Part shown: positions 10,034 through 21,359 of the stretch, piece by piece
How positions within the stretch are numbered: the stretch's first letter is position 1
Layout: each line of letters starts with the position of its first letter
Origin: Anagrus nilaparvatae
Taxonomy: Eukaryota > Arthropoda > Insecta > Hymenoptera > Mymaridae
Reading direction: 5' to 3'
DNA: 64,000 nucleotides
Assembly (NCBI GenBank): GCA_022575985.1
Contig: JAKSXM010000231.1
Location: 4,032,501 to 4,096,500 of the forward strand
Notes under the pieces: model-generated
Told to the model about the DNA's origin: nothing
What the model saw: only the letters and a program-made list of their open reading frames with translations
Database searches by the model: none
Made by a program: the position numbers and the translations under genes

Positions 10034-11020
10034 TTAAAAGTAACTACATCTCATTTAATTACATAAAAATATAATTATTATTTACTTTGCTTAAATTAAA
10101 AAAATATATAATCACTTTTGTGTTAAAATCTTTTTGCTTAAATTTAATTAAAAATTGTTTAAAAAATAATTAACTTAAGGAATGAGGAGCTATGTGTCTA
10201 TGTGTGAGTGTTAAATTCTAAAATTAAATTAAATTTTTATTAAAAATTAGACATTTTTTTTTATCATGCTAAGTATATTTAATTTTTGAAATAGCTTTGT
10301 TTCATTCTTAATTTTATCAACATGATTTGATTCATTCTTATCTTTATCAAATTGGTAGTTTTATAAAATTCAAACTTTCAAATGCTATTTTGTGTAATAT
10401 TTGCAAATTTTAATTATTGCTATTTTATAAAAATAAAATATAATTTTTTCTTAATTAATACTAATATCTTAAACATTATTTTGAGCTTATACTAATATCT
10501 TTGATGTTACATAGGTTCAACATCTTGCTGAAATTGAGTGGACTACTTCTCTGACTGACATGGAATCTGTGGCCTTACAAAACTTCAATAAAATGAGATA
10601 TTTTGCTGTGAAACTAATACTGCTCAACGCATGGAGGTCTACAACCATGAACCAAAGGATCATGCTGCACCCCAGTACTGGCATTCAGAATTTTGCTAAT
10701 TTTGCTAAATTTAACTGTTTAATTTATTGTACTTTTTTTTATTTTTTTTCCATATTTTGGTTTTATTTTTTTTACTTTGCTTATTTACTCAAAATCAAAT
10801 TTATCTAAATTTCATTGTATAATTGTGTAACTTAGACTCACTTATTCATTTTAAATTAAAAGCAATGTGTTTAAGAAGTAAAAACATTCTTTTTTTAAAA
10901 ACATATACTTTTAGGTTATTAAGTTCTTAGTAAAATGTATTTATTAATCAAACTTAATAGTCCACTTGGACATAATATAATATACTTAATGAACGCTATT
11001 CCCTGCTAGCAAAAAGGTAT
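10034..11020. other. AT-rich sequence with one possible plus-strand exon
   Basis: After an acceptor-like TTACATAG ending near 10513, an open frame includes HLAEIEWTTSLTDMESVALQ and continues to 10808. Its first half has mixed composition and could be an exon, but no partner exon or family was found. Confidence 0.3.
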
Positions 11021-12284
11021 TTAATACAAAAGGTGCTTTTTTAATTTACCAGTAACACATTTTGTACAAGCAGGACAAATTTGCTGATCTTGAACTATGT
11101 TGCTGTTGTTATTAAATAAATTTTCTGGTAAAGATTCTTTAGAGGTTACTAAAATATTATAATTTTTTAATTTAAAAAAAAAATGAATAGAAATCAAAAG
11201 TTATTAGATATTTATCGAGCTGTTTATTAATAAATCTATTGCATTAACCTGTATTTACTTTATCCGAAACATGATTTTCCCGTTGATTTTCATCACACAT
11301 ATCATTGTTATTGTCTGATTGTTCAGCATAATTTTTGTCTAAATTATCACTATTATTCATATCTTCATTACTTGATTCAGAATCTGAAGAAATAGTCCAT
11401 ACAACCTTTTTTTTTTGTTTCCTTTCGATACTTTGATTATGCTCTTGTTTATTTTCTTTATTATTTAAATACTGTGAATAATATCCTTCAATATGCCTTC
11501 GTAAGTTACTGATTACCCAGCGTTTTTTGGCATCGCAAAAATTTTTTAGCAACTAATGAACAAAATATTTTTTATTGCATATTGGGCAATAATATTCTGC
11601 TTTGAATGTACATTTTTGTTGTACATACTTAGCACTAATTTTTATTTTGTTAAAATCTATTGGTTCTATTTCTGGATAATCTTTATTTAACTCTGTAATA
11701 GCGTTGCTAATCTTACCAGAAACAAGTTTAAATTCTTCTTCTAATTTTTCTTTGCTATCCGAATTAGAATTATCGTTTTGGCTTTCACTTTGGTTTATAT
11801 CTATTTTCAGTCTTTTGTTATTCTGTTCATTATTTTTTATTTTGAAATTTTGGCTTGATTAAACGGTCAAAAATTCTGGTAATTCTAGGAAAAAATTTGT
11901 TTCCGAATTGATATGCTTTATCAATTCCACAATTCCATCGGGAAAACCGTCTGGGTATTCAAAATTTTCAGGATTTTCACAGTACATACCAAAGAAATCT
12001 TTTCTCTCTTCTTTTGACAGGTTTTCATAAAAGATTGGGCTTCTGATATATCTCAAATACTTGTCATTTATTAAGTCTTTGGTGACACTTCTAATAGAAA
12101 AAATATTCGCTCTTCCATGATCCAATAAAACTTTCTGCAATATTAAAGGTACCTGATACGTTGACTTCCATTCTATAAATTCAAAAAATAATTTTGACTT
12201 TACAGCATTTTCTCTTCCTCTTGCATCCCCCATTTCAAAAAAACCATAAGAAAAGCTAAAAATAAAATAAAATTTCATTACTTA
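11021..12284 (-). pseudogene. Multi-exon zinc-finger-like gene of unknown family, with stops
   Basis: One reading frame runs on the minus strand from about 12278 to 11244 with only two in-frame stops (TAA at 11859-11861, TAG near 11553). A donor at ACAG|GTTAAT near 11244 joins, in phase, to an exon at 11148-11021 behind the acceptor ATATTTTAG. Content in order: a globular N-terminal part (KSKLFFEFIEWKSTYQ; FFGMYCENPENFEYPDG), a charged linker, a C-x2-C motif (YYCPICNKKYF) followed by SNLRRHIEG, an acidic Ser/Asn region, and a last exon with ICPACTKC and KLKKHLL. This suggests two zinc-binding units. An acceptor near 12258 means an earlier exon is likely. The stops could instead lie in unspliced introns. 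It lies between the two Tigger MITEs, with the P-like gene beyond them on the other strand. Confidence 0.5.
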
Positions 12285-12289
12285 TTATT

Positions 12290-13558
12290 TAAGAAGTAAA
12301 ACTATAATATTTACAAGCAATTATAAGTTATCAATGGTCTGATTAGAAGAAAAAAAAATTCTGAACATTCCGTGTGCTTTACTATAAGTCAGTAATCTGG
12401 TAAGTTCTGGTTACGGTTCTAGTAAAAAATCCATGTAAAAAAAGGTTGGATAAAAATTTATAGGAAACTATGTTTTTAAATAACTTTGAGCACGCAACTA
12501 TTATTTTTTGGAAAATTAATAACTTTTTCGCAAATATCAGGAAATAAAGTTAAATTTTTAGCTTTAGCGCGTTCTGCAAAACTGCTTGTCAGAATACCTT
12601 TAATAACTTTATTTTCTAATATTTGCGAAAAATTATTAATTTTCTAAAAAAAAAAGAGTTGCGTGCTCGATATTATTAAAAATCAATGTATTCTATAAAA
12701 GGAAATTTTGACCCAACGTTTTTCTATTGAGAAAACTTGTAAAAAAAGACAAGATTTTTTTACTACAAATAAACTAAAATACCCCTGAAAATACCCACCT
12801 ATTACAGAACGCGGAATGTTCTTAACTTAAAAAAATTAGATATCAGATCCGAGAAATCGAATTCATCTTCCTCTAATCTTAAGTAATAATAATATGAATA
12901 ATAATAATAATATAACTGCTATTTTCCAATTTTCAAAAATAAATTTTTTACTACATTCTTAGTACATTTGTATGCAAGTATTAATAATGTATGTGTACAC
13001 TTGCCTTGTTTTACACTATAATAATCACTAATTTAAGTACATAATTTTGATTTAGCATATTAATTCTTAAAATATAATTTTCAATTAATTATTTTTTTAT
13101 AATTCTATTATTATTGTGCTTAAGATAAATGCAATAATTAAATAATAATAATCATAATAGTTTGGATTCAGATTTTCAACTGTTGATGAATTTTTTCTCG
13201 ACTTTTGTTGACAATTGAAGATTTCGTGCGCCCGAACAGTTATAAAGTTGTTATACAGTTGTTATACAGTGTCTTATATAAACTGTTATACAGTATATTC
13301 GTTTTCAATCGTTTAAATTAGGAATGCTTCGTAATACTGATGATTATTTACGTTCTCAAATACTGATTCAACTGTCTTTGTTTTGATGAAACTCGTTGGC
13401 ATTCGTAGAATTACAGTACCGAACGCCTAATATAATTTATTTGTTTTCAATCGTGTGAGTTCGCAATGTTTTAGAGTATTGGAGTTTATTTAGTAAATCA
13501 TAGCATTTTATTCTCTAAAGTATGAACAAATAGTTTTCAGCAATTTAAATATTATTTA
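12290..13558. other. AT-rich sequence, nothing assigned
   Basis: It includes an imperfect inverted pair at 12481-12670 around a centre near 12575 and a (TAA)n patch near 12890. No gene is recognised. Confidence 0.35.
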
Positions 13559-14363
13559 CAGGAATCCCTCGTTATACGCGGTTCCGCTAATCGCGGATTA
13601 CCCTTATCCGCGGTTTGTGAAATGCGACAGTCCCTCGTTTTTCGCGGGCATTTTCCCCGATAATCGCGGATTAATTTTTTTATTTAATTGATTTTTTAAA
13701 AAAGTTACACTCGGAAGTTGGCGTTAAATATAATTAAATAAAGAATAAAAAAAATTTAACCTATAATAAATAAATAGTTTATAAACAATATAGTTAAATG
13801 AATAGCAAAATTTAAAAGTTTAAAATGGCTCCAAATAAAATTCCAGTTAAAAAAGATTCAAAAAGAAATAGAAATGTTATTTAAGTTAAAAATTTTAAAT
13901 TTAATTCAATTAAAGAGCTTGAAGAGTTAGCAGATTATTCAGATGAACCAGAGGAAGAAAAAAATTCAAGTCCACCTCACTTTACTGCTAAAATAGTGCT
14001 GCAAGTTATAAACCATATTCAAATTGCTGTAGAACTTGCAATGAAGAATGATCCAATCATGAACAGAAGTTTAACTTTTAGACGCAGTTGTGAAGTGGCA
14101 ATTCAAAATTATGAAGAATTATATAATAATTTAAGGAGATCTAAACAGTCGCAATTAACAGATTATTATAAGGATTAAATATTACTGTCCTAATTTACAA
14201 ATAAATGAATAAATATATGCATACATATGTTTAAATTGAGTTTTTTTATTTAGCCGGAACCTAACCCCCATTTTCCCATAAGACTAAGGTCTCGTTTATC
14301 GCGGTTTCGTTATTCGCGGCAGTTTCTTGGAACCTAACTACCGCGAATAACGAGGGATTCCTG
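13559..14363 (+). mobile_element. Tigger/pogo-type non-autonomous element, copy 2
   Basis: 805 bp, nearly identical to copy 1, with the same ends and a TA duplication at 13557-13558 and 14364-14365. Only scattered substitutions and a few small indels separate the copies, so both moved fairly recently. Confidence 0.85.
13825..14178 (+). pseudogene. Deleted transposase remnant, copy 2
   Basis: Same structure as the copy at 9492-9845, with the same TAA stop at codon 20. The shared stop shows the defect predates the spread of both copies. There are a few residue changes (for example RRSCEV for RRICEV). Confidence 0.6.
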
Positions 14364-14698
14364 TACAAAAAAATATTATTAGAATTCATGTTTTTTTAAT
14401 ATTAATAGAAATTATACTATTTTAAAATGCAGTTTAATTTTATTTATTAACATAGCCACGGTTTCTTAGAATACATTAATAGCTATTAAATAATTTATTT
14501 TTTGTGCTTTAGTTATTGAAGATTAAAAAAATAAAATCTTTTTTAATTTGTCTTAATCATACAGGTAGTGAATATTTACTTGATACTTTTTTTAAAATTT
14601 TTATCAAGTGTTGGATCGGCTCTAATAAAAGGTTAGTATACTATTAAGTATTACATAATATATATTATAAAAAATAATAATAGTAGAATGGGTCATCA

Positions 14699-16493
14699 AT
14701 GATGAATTTACTTCAAGAAACTCTAGAGTATAAGAGAAGCAAAAGTTATCGGTCTTTTAAATTTCCAGAACCTCTGAAAGACCTTTCTGCATTTATATAT
14801 CTGAGTGGTGGATTATGTTTGTATAACTTTTTGGAACACAATCTTCCGATACCATCCAGTAGCACAACACAACGAGAAATTTATAATGAAAACAGTTATA
14901 TGGAAGCATCTTTAAGAACGAAAGAATTAAAAATTAAAAATTTTTTTAGCCGAAAATAAATCTAATCGAGTTTTAATATCTGTCGATGCAACAAAAATTA
15001 TTCCAAAAATAGCTTATCATAAAGATAGCAATCAAATAATCGGATTTAGTGTTCCGCTTGATCCAATTACAAAACTACCAATCCCTTATTCTTTCCCTGC
15101 AACGACAGCTAAAAAAATTGAAGGGTATTTTAATGATAATTCGTATGCAACTGTAATATACACGGTAATAATTCAGCCCCTCACAAAAGGAGCTCCTTAT
15201 TTTTGTATTTTGATGTATGGATCGGATGACAAATTTACAAACGAAGATTTTAACTGTCAGTTGACAAATATAATCAGTTCTTTGGAAAAAGAGGGCATTG
15301 ACGTAATTCGATTTTTATCTGACGGTGACTCCCGCCTTTTCAAAGCTATGAGAGTTAACACTGGTTTTGTGTATGGAAATGAGGATTCGACTTGTGGTAT
15401 TAAAGAATTTAAAGATCAATTAAGACCAAAAAATATCAACTTCCAAGACACTCCTCATGTAGCAGCAAAATTTAGAAAATCGCTTTTAGCTGAGAAATTT
15501 ATGCCTTTAGGATGTGAAGTGATTCATATAAATCATTTGAGAGTTCTTATGAATAAAGTTTCTCGAAGTCAGTGCAATTTAAGAAAAAAAGATGTTTTTA
15601 AAATTGATATTATGAATTTTGATGCAGCTTTAAATATTTGCAATCCAAAAATAATTTCAGAGTTACAGGAAAACATTGGTGGTAGTGAAGGCACCCAGCA
15701 ATATCTTCGAATGATGCATATGACTATACATGTTATTTTAGAAGAAGATTTATCAACTGAAAAAAGATTATACTATTTATGGTACTCGGTTTTTTTCCTA
15801 AGAATTAGGCGATTTTGGATTTTAAACCATGATGCATATACATTGTCCCATAACTTCATGTCATTAAATAATTACATTTCCATTGAAATAAATGCACATG
15901 GTCTGTATAATTTAATACTGCATCATATTGATCTGGGAAATTTTGATGATTTTTAACCGTGGATGTGCGGATCGCAACCAGCAGAATCTTTTTATAGAAT
16001 TTTAAGATCTTTATCTCCCATGCTTTCTACTATGGTAAATTGTTCGGTTCTAGAAGCAATGTATAAAATTTATAAAATTGAAAAAAAATGCAAAATTATG
16101 AGTAAAGTTTATGATAAGGATTCGATTAACTTTCCAAGAAAAGCCCATTTTAGAGCGTCTTTTGAAAGTTTAGATAAAAAATCTTATTCTAATTCTAAAT
16201 TACCTAATATTCCAGAAAACCTTCCCTGCATCGGAAATACTTTTAAAAATCAGCAAGAAAAATCTAAAGCTGAAAAGTCTATGAAGAAAATTTTGCAAAG
16301 GGCAAAAAAAGATGCGTATTCAGACATAGCGAAATTTGGAATTAAGGAAAATAAAAATAACAAAGTAGATGCAGCAAATTATATTAACGTTACTAAGAAT
16401 AGCATATTATTAAATGATTTGAAGTTAAAAAAAGGAAATAATGACATAGATTTAATTGATAATATAAATGCAGATCCAAATAATGAAGACTTT
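14699..16493 (+). pseudogene. P-element/THAP9-like transposase-related gene, 5' part
   Basis: The frame starts at ATG 14699, shifts at a run of seven T (14941-14947), then stays open apart from one TAA at 15954-15956. Candidate RNase H-fold acids in order: D in LISVDATKI (14985), D in FLSDGDSRLF (15321), and E in ISIEINAHGL (15885). DTPHVAAKFRKSLL resembles the D-x2-H-x3-K-x-R box of P-element transposases, and CGSQPAESFYR follows the stop. The gene is then cut by the transposon at 16494, and its frame resumes past 20507. Length before the cut is about 598 codons. An N-terminal DNA-binding exon (THAP or zinc finger) would be expected upstream but was not found. The P/THAP9 link is by motif memory; another RNase H-fold group (KDZ, Kolobok) is possible. 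Confidence 0.55.
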
Positions 16494-16927
16494 CACGGTG
16501 CCCCTGAAACAATTTAAATAAAAATTGAAATTACCCCCGAGATTCCAATGAAAATTTGTTTTTTAGTTGTTCAGAGTCACAAAAATATAAAAATTTAAAA
16601 AATCCGTCTGGCGCTTTTTTTTTTTTTAGCTAAAAACTGTTTCATTTCGATATTTTAAAAAAATAATAAATAAATTTTTATAAAAGTTGTTTTAAGTTAT
16701 TAAAATTAATTTTTAATGTACAAAATCTTTTATTACATTAAATTTACTTAAAAAAAACAATTTAAAAAAAAAAAAAAGACTTAGAAACAATATGTAGCTC
16801 AGGGAAGCCCAGGGAAGCCCAGGGAAGCCCAGGGAATCTCAAAATCGTAATTTTAAGAAAATTTATAATTTTAATGTAAAAATTTGATAGTTTAGCCATT
16901 TGAAGAACAATTTTTTTTAATTTAACA
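16494..16927 (+). repeat. Left terminal inverted repeat of the RAG1-like transposon
   Basis: Pairs with 20064-20507. It has the CACGGTG tip, an A/T-rich body, and three full copies of the 10-bp unit CAGGGAAGCC followed by CAGGGAATCTC near 16798-16840. It also supplies the last residues and a stop to the split host frame. Confidence 0.9.
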
Positions 16928-17405
16928 AAATTACCACTCACCTAATTATAATATTAGTTTTATTTACCAATTATATAAATACAAGGTTCGACTATTTGTT
17001 ATGGTTTATTAAAAACTTTTAGGCGAAAATATTTATGAATAAATTTTTATTTATAAATATTTACTAATATAGTACATTAGAACAGAAACTGACAATGAAA
17101 AACATAAATTTAAACACAATTAAAAAATCTAGGCTTACAAAATCTAATTTAGACTAAGCACTTTATATATATTAATACAAAAAAATATTTTATATATTTA
17201 AATAAAAGTAACTGGTATTTTTTTTAACATATAATTATTTGGCATATTAAATAAAATGAGAGTAAAAAAAAAATCTTATAGTTTATGCCAAAGTATAATC
17301 GATTATTTTTAGAAATTTATTTTAATTTTAGAGTTAAATAACCAAAAAAGATTTTTAAAATAAACTGCATAATGTTACATAAAAAAAATTTAAAAAATTT
17401 GTAAT

Positions 17406-19476
17406 TTATAAGTGAAGACTATTATAAACACAAACTGTACGTAATAATCTTTCTGAATATTCAGGATGTGTAATTGGAACTTTAAAGTTTTTCCAATTTT
17501 CCTTAAAATCATGATGTATTGATTCAACAGCTTGTTCAGTAAAGAAACCCAAACCCTTTTCTTTTTCTTTACAGAAGTCTCGAACATGAAAAAATATGCT
17601 ATGAATTTTAGGAGTTACTGGAATTTTTAGATCCATATAGCTTTGTTTAAATTCATCAATATATACATCAAAATTTGGATCTAAGTCAATTGAAAAACAA
17701 GCATCTACTACCATTTTTAATTTTTCGAATGCCTTCACATATTTTAAACAATTAATGCAATACTGATTTGCCAAACTTCGTAAGACATCAACTTTATTAA
17801 GTAACTTACTGCATGAATTGCCTTCAAAGCTTGGAGCGCCATTTACTATTTTTTTCTCGACTTTACAATTTTTTGCCCAAATTAAGCTGATTTGACTAAA
17901 TTCTTTTTCCATATTTTTAAATAATGTATTTACACCACCTAAAAATAAATGAAGTTGGGGAGGTGGTATTAAATCTAAGATCCTCGCATTATTATCATGA
18001 CAGGTAAAAATTGGTTCACCGATACAATTTTTAAATAATTTAGCTTCATTTTTTGCAAGACCAGAAGAAACCCACTCACTGTAATTCGTTTTTATGTCAC
18101 CTAAGGTCCTATAGTTTCCACTACGATGTAATTTGGTTTTCAAAGCATCACACCATGTGCATGGATGTTGGCTTGCGTGTGCCATTAATCCACAAATAAT
18201 ATTAGCTAATTTTAAGTCTGCAGTTATTGCGGTGTCATACATATCTAATACATTATTTATTTTTAAGCGAGACCATATCATAGAAAGGTTTTCATAATTT
18301 TCTTGTACGAATGGAGCTACACCTAGCAAGAAAATTTTTTTAACTCCAGAAAATTTAAAGTCTTTATTGTAGTTTGGCTTTCTTTTTTTAATACCTGTAG
18401 TATTTTCAACCATTTCTTCATAACTCTCTTGCAAAATCATACAAATTTTTAAAAATCCGCCACCTCCATCAAGTCCGAATTTTATATGAAACGTCATATT
18501 AGGCAGATCTCGATTTTTTGCAATATGAGTAATCAAACCTTCAAGATCACTACACATAACAAACTGTGATTTGCATAAGGTCGCTTTATTTTTTTTTACT
18601 GATACAAAATTTAATTCTTCACATTTAAAAAATTCGTCAAAGGAATGGCTAAGCTCCAAAATTTTTTCTCGTGCGTGAGGTTCAATTATTTTTCTATTGT
18701 TAGTAGATTCGCGGATAAATTGTGAAACTCCATTAACCTGCCTGTCACTTAAATTTAAATTAGTTTTTAACTTGCACAAATCATCAACACGTATAAGAGT
18801 TTTTTTGGGTTCACTAGGATTCAGAGATATTTTCACTGGTTTTCCATGAAGCTGAGACAACTTAAGATCTGTTTCCTGTTGCACCTTATTATTCTCAGAA
18901 CTCTTCTGAATGGCAGTTTTCAAAAGCGTGGAAGCTAATTGAACCTTTTTTTTTTTCATCTAGTTCAGAAGCTTTATTTATAACATTTGTAATTAAATTA
19001 GTAAAATTACATTTGTGTTTTATGCCACGTCCAATTATATTAAAGCAATCAGGACAGCGTTTCTCAAATTTTTCCTTTTTAACTTTTATGTTGCTATTTT
19101 TTTTCACTACTTTCATATTTTTTTTAAAAAAATTGTATTTGCTTTTTTCACTTGTGAGTTTGCATAAAAAACACTTACAAATAATGCTATTTGAATTCCG
19201 AGTACTTTGCTTTAATAATGAAAATTTATTTAAATTTGTTAAATTTAAAGAAAAATCATTTTCTTTTGCACATTTATATACCTTCACTTTGCAGACGTTG
19301 CAAACTACTTTTGGATATTTTATGTCATCTACGTTATAATTATCAATTTTTATAATAAAAGATATAATTTTTTCATTTATTAAGCACATTTTTTTAGATT
19401 TTTTAAGGCATATCAAACAAATTTTTAATCTATTTTCTTCGTGATTACCTCTTTTTTTATAATTTGGATAAATCAT
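17406..19476 (-). CDS. RAG1/Transib/Chapaev-like DDE transposase (one frameshift)
   Basis: Start at ATG 19476, stop TAA at 17406-17408; about 689 residues once a one-base shift in a run of 11 T (18946-18956, plus strand) is allowed for. The N-terminal part (frame ending 18895) has paired cysteines: ICLICLKK, VVCNVCKV, CKCFLCK and RCPDCF...HKC, an order reminiscent of the RAG1 N-terminal zinc region seen in Chapaev-type transposases. Numbering from the second frame's Met at 18959, the catalytic part has D164 (FGLDGGGGF), D248 (TADLKLANI), C267-x2-C270 (HPCTWC), H453-x4-H458 (KIHSIFFH) and E475 or E479 (FTEQAVES). The D248-to-C267 gap (19) and the C-x2-C and H-x4-H spacings equal those of RAG1 (D708, C727/C730, H937/H942). 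It would cut and rejoin DNA at the CACGGTG ends. The frameshift is the only lesion seen and could be an assembly error in a homopolymer. Confidence 0.85.
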
Positions 19477-20063
19477 TTTAGCGAAAGTGAATTTAAAAAT
19501 TTTAATAAATAGAGTAAAAAAAATAAAATTAATGAACGGCAATTACTCCTTTGATTAATTAAAAAAAAAATAGTTATTATTTGTACTAACAATAAGTATA
19601 ATATAATAATAGCATTAATTATATTTATTTACTTTAATTAATTAATTTTATATTTGGTAATAATAGCTCACAAATTATATTTTCTCTAGCAGGTAAGCGA
19701 AAGAAGCGCGAACTACAACACTTTACGAAAAATGTTTTATGTAATAAACAGAGGAATATGTAAACAAACCTTTTTGTTTATATTTTTTTATTTAAAACTC
19801 GCTGTTCAATAGTATAATACCGAAAAGAGTATACTACAAGTTTTTTTAATTTTTATACTGCAAGTATACTCTAAAATATACATATGTATAGTATAATACT
19901 TAATGTTTATACTTAATTTTAAATAAATAATATTTTTTACTATATGTTATATACTTTTTATATTATTGTTTTATATTTTTTTGAACTATAATTTTTTTCA
20001 GTACCTAATATATAGCTACATGTACTTAAATAATCGGTCAATAAGACTAGTATAGTGGAAATT

Positions 20064-20507
20064 TCGTTAAATTAAAAAAAAAATTGTTCTTCAAATGGTT
20101 AAACTTTCAAATTTTTACATTAAAATTATAAATTTTCTTAAAATTATAAATTTTCTTAAAATTACGATTTTGAGATTCCCTGGGCTTCCCTGGGCTTCCC
20201 TGAGCTACATACTGTTTCTAAGTCTTTTTTTTTTTATAGAATTGTTTTTTTTAAGTAAATTTAATGTAATAAAAGATTTTGTACATTAAAAATTAATTTT
20301 AAAAACTTAAAACAACTTTTATAAAAATTTATTTATTATTTTTTTAAAATATCGAAATGAAACAGTTTTTAGCTAAAAAAAAAAAAGCGCCACACGGATT
20401 TTTTAAATTTTCATATTTTTGTGACTCTGAACAACTAAAAAACAAATTTTCATTGGAATCTCGGGGGTAATTTCAATTTTTATTTAAATTGTTTCAGGGG
20501 CACCGTG
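20064..20507 (-). repeat. Right terminal inverted repeat of the RAG1-like transposon
   Basis: Reverse complement of 16494-16927 with few differences. It has two instead of three full CAGGGAAGCC units and an extra duplication of TTAAAATTATAAATTTTC at 20116-20155. Confidence 0.9.
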
Positions 20508-21358
20508 ATAGTCACGAGAACGAATCTGAAAATAATGAAAATTGTATAATTTCTGGATTGAATAACTGTAACGAAACAATTGAATCATCGGATGAAAATA
20601 TAAATATGTGTTGCAAAATTCATGATAATGATCACGAATTAAAATCGAAAACGCAAAATATTTACGAAGAATCATTAAGTAGTGTAATTTTAGTCAGTAA
20701 TGATAATTTTCCATCTGTACCACAAAAAATAAAAGAAAATGTTGAAAAATCTGGATTGTGCTCAAGTTGCCCATATTTATATGTTAAAAATGAAAATGGA
20801 GAAAGAATTTTGATGTGGAAGTCGTCATTGGTTTGGTTGCTAAGGAGTGAATCAGACAGAGTCAGTAGTGACAGACTACAAAGATTTAGATGCAATCAAA
20901 ATACAAATGAATATATGTTAAGACCTGCAGGAGAAATTCAGGATGTTCAAGTGAATAAAAAATTATATGTCGGGGATTGGTGCTTGTTCAGAAAAAATAA
21001 TACTGATAGAGACATCAATAATTATATTGTAGGAAGAATTTTACAATTTGTTTTAAAGTGTGATAATGAATCTGGGAAAATAAATTTGAAAAATATTGAA
21101 TATAAATGCAGTTTTGTGGATACAGAAGAAGAAAAAAGGCCATTGGGTACTTTGTGCCTACGGTACAATAATAATCCAAACAATAAGTGCTTGGAACCTC
21201 TACAGTCTGTAACGAATCCTTACATTGATATTTCTACTTACGTACTGCATATACCAAACCCACATTTTAAAGATAAAGATGACCAAAGTTCAAAGAAGAA
21301 TATGTTTATGAACAACGATATTTTTTATAAAATAGAAAGATATTTATGTGATTTATAA
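20508..21358 (+). pseudogene. P-element/THAP9-like transposase-related gene, 3' part
   Basis: The frame resumes directly after the right end of the transposon and stays open for 282 codons to TAA at 21356-21358. If five bases are dropped as a target duplication, it joins the 5' part in frame (NNEDF then HENESENN). It has an acidic Asn/Glu-rich linker, a C-x2-C pair (CSSC), WKSSLVWLL followed by SSDRLQRF, then VGDWCLF and IVGRILQF, a compact C-terminal domain. The continuity of frame and of composition supports one original gene of about 880 residues. No stop or shift occurs in this part, so decay before the insertion was slight. Confidence 0.6.
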
Positions 21359-21359
21359 A

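Larger units (their letters stand above)
16494..20507. mobile_element. RAG1/Transib/Chapaev-like DNA transposon, nearly complete
   Basis: 4014 bp. Both ends start CACGGTGCCCCTGAAACAA (left at 16494; reverse complement ending 20507) and continue as inverted repeats of about 435 bp that are very similar throughout. CACGGTG differs from the V(D)J heptamer CACAGTG at one base; Transib and Chapaev ends also begin with CAC. One transposase gene lies on the minus strand between the repeats. Flanks are ACTTT on the left and ATAGT on the right, so no clean duplication is visible, but dropping five bases restores the host frame. A lone right end of the same family sits at 52392-52549. Confidence 0.85.
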
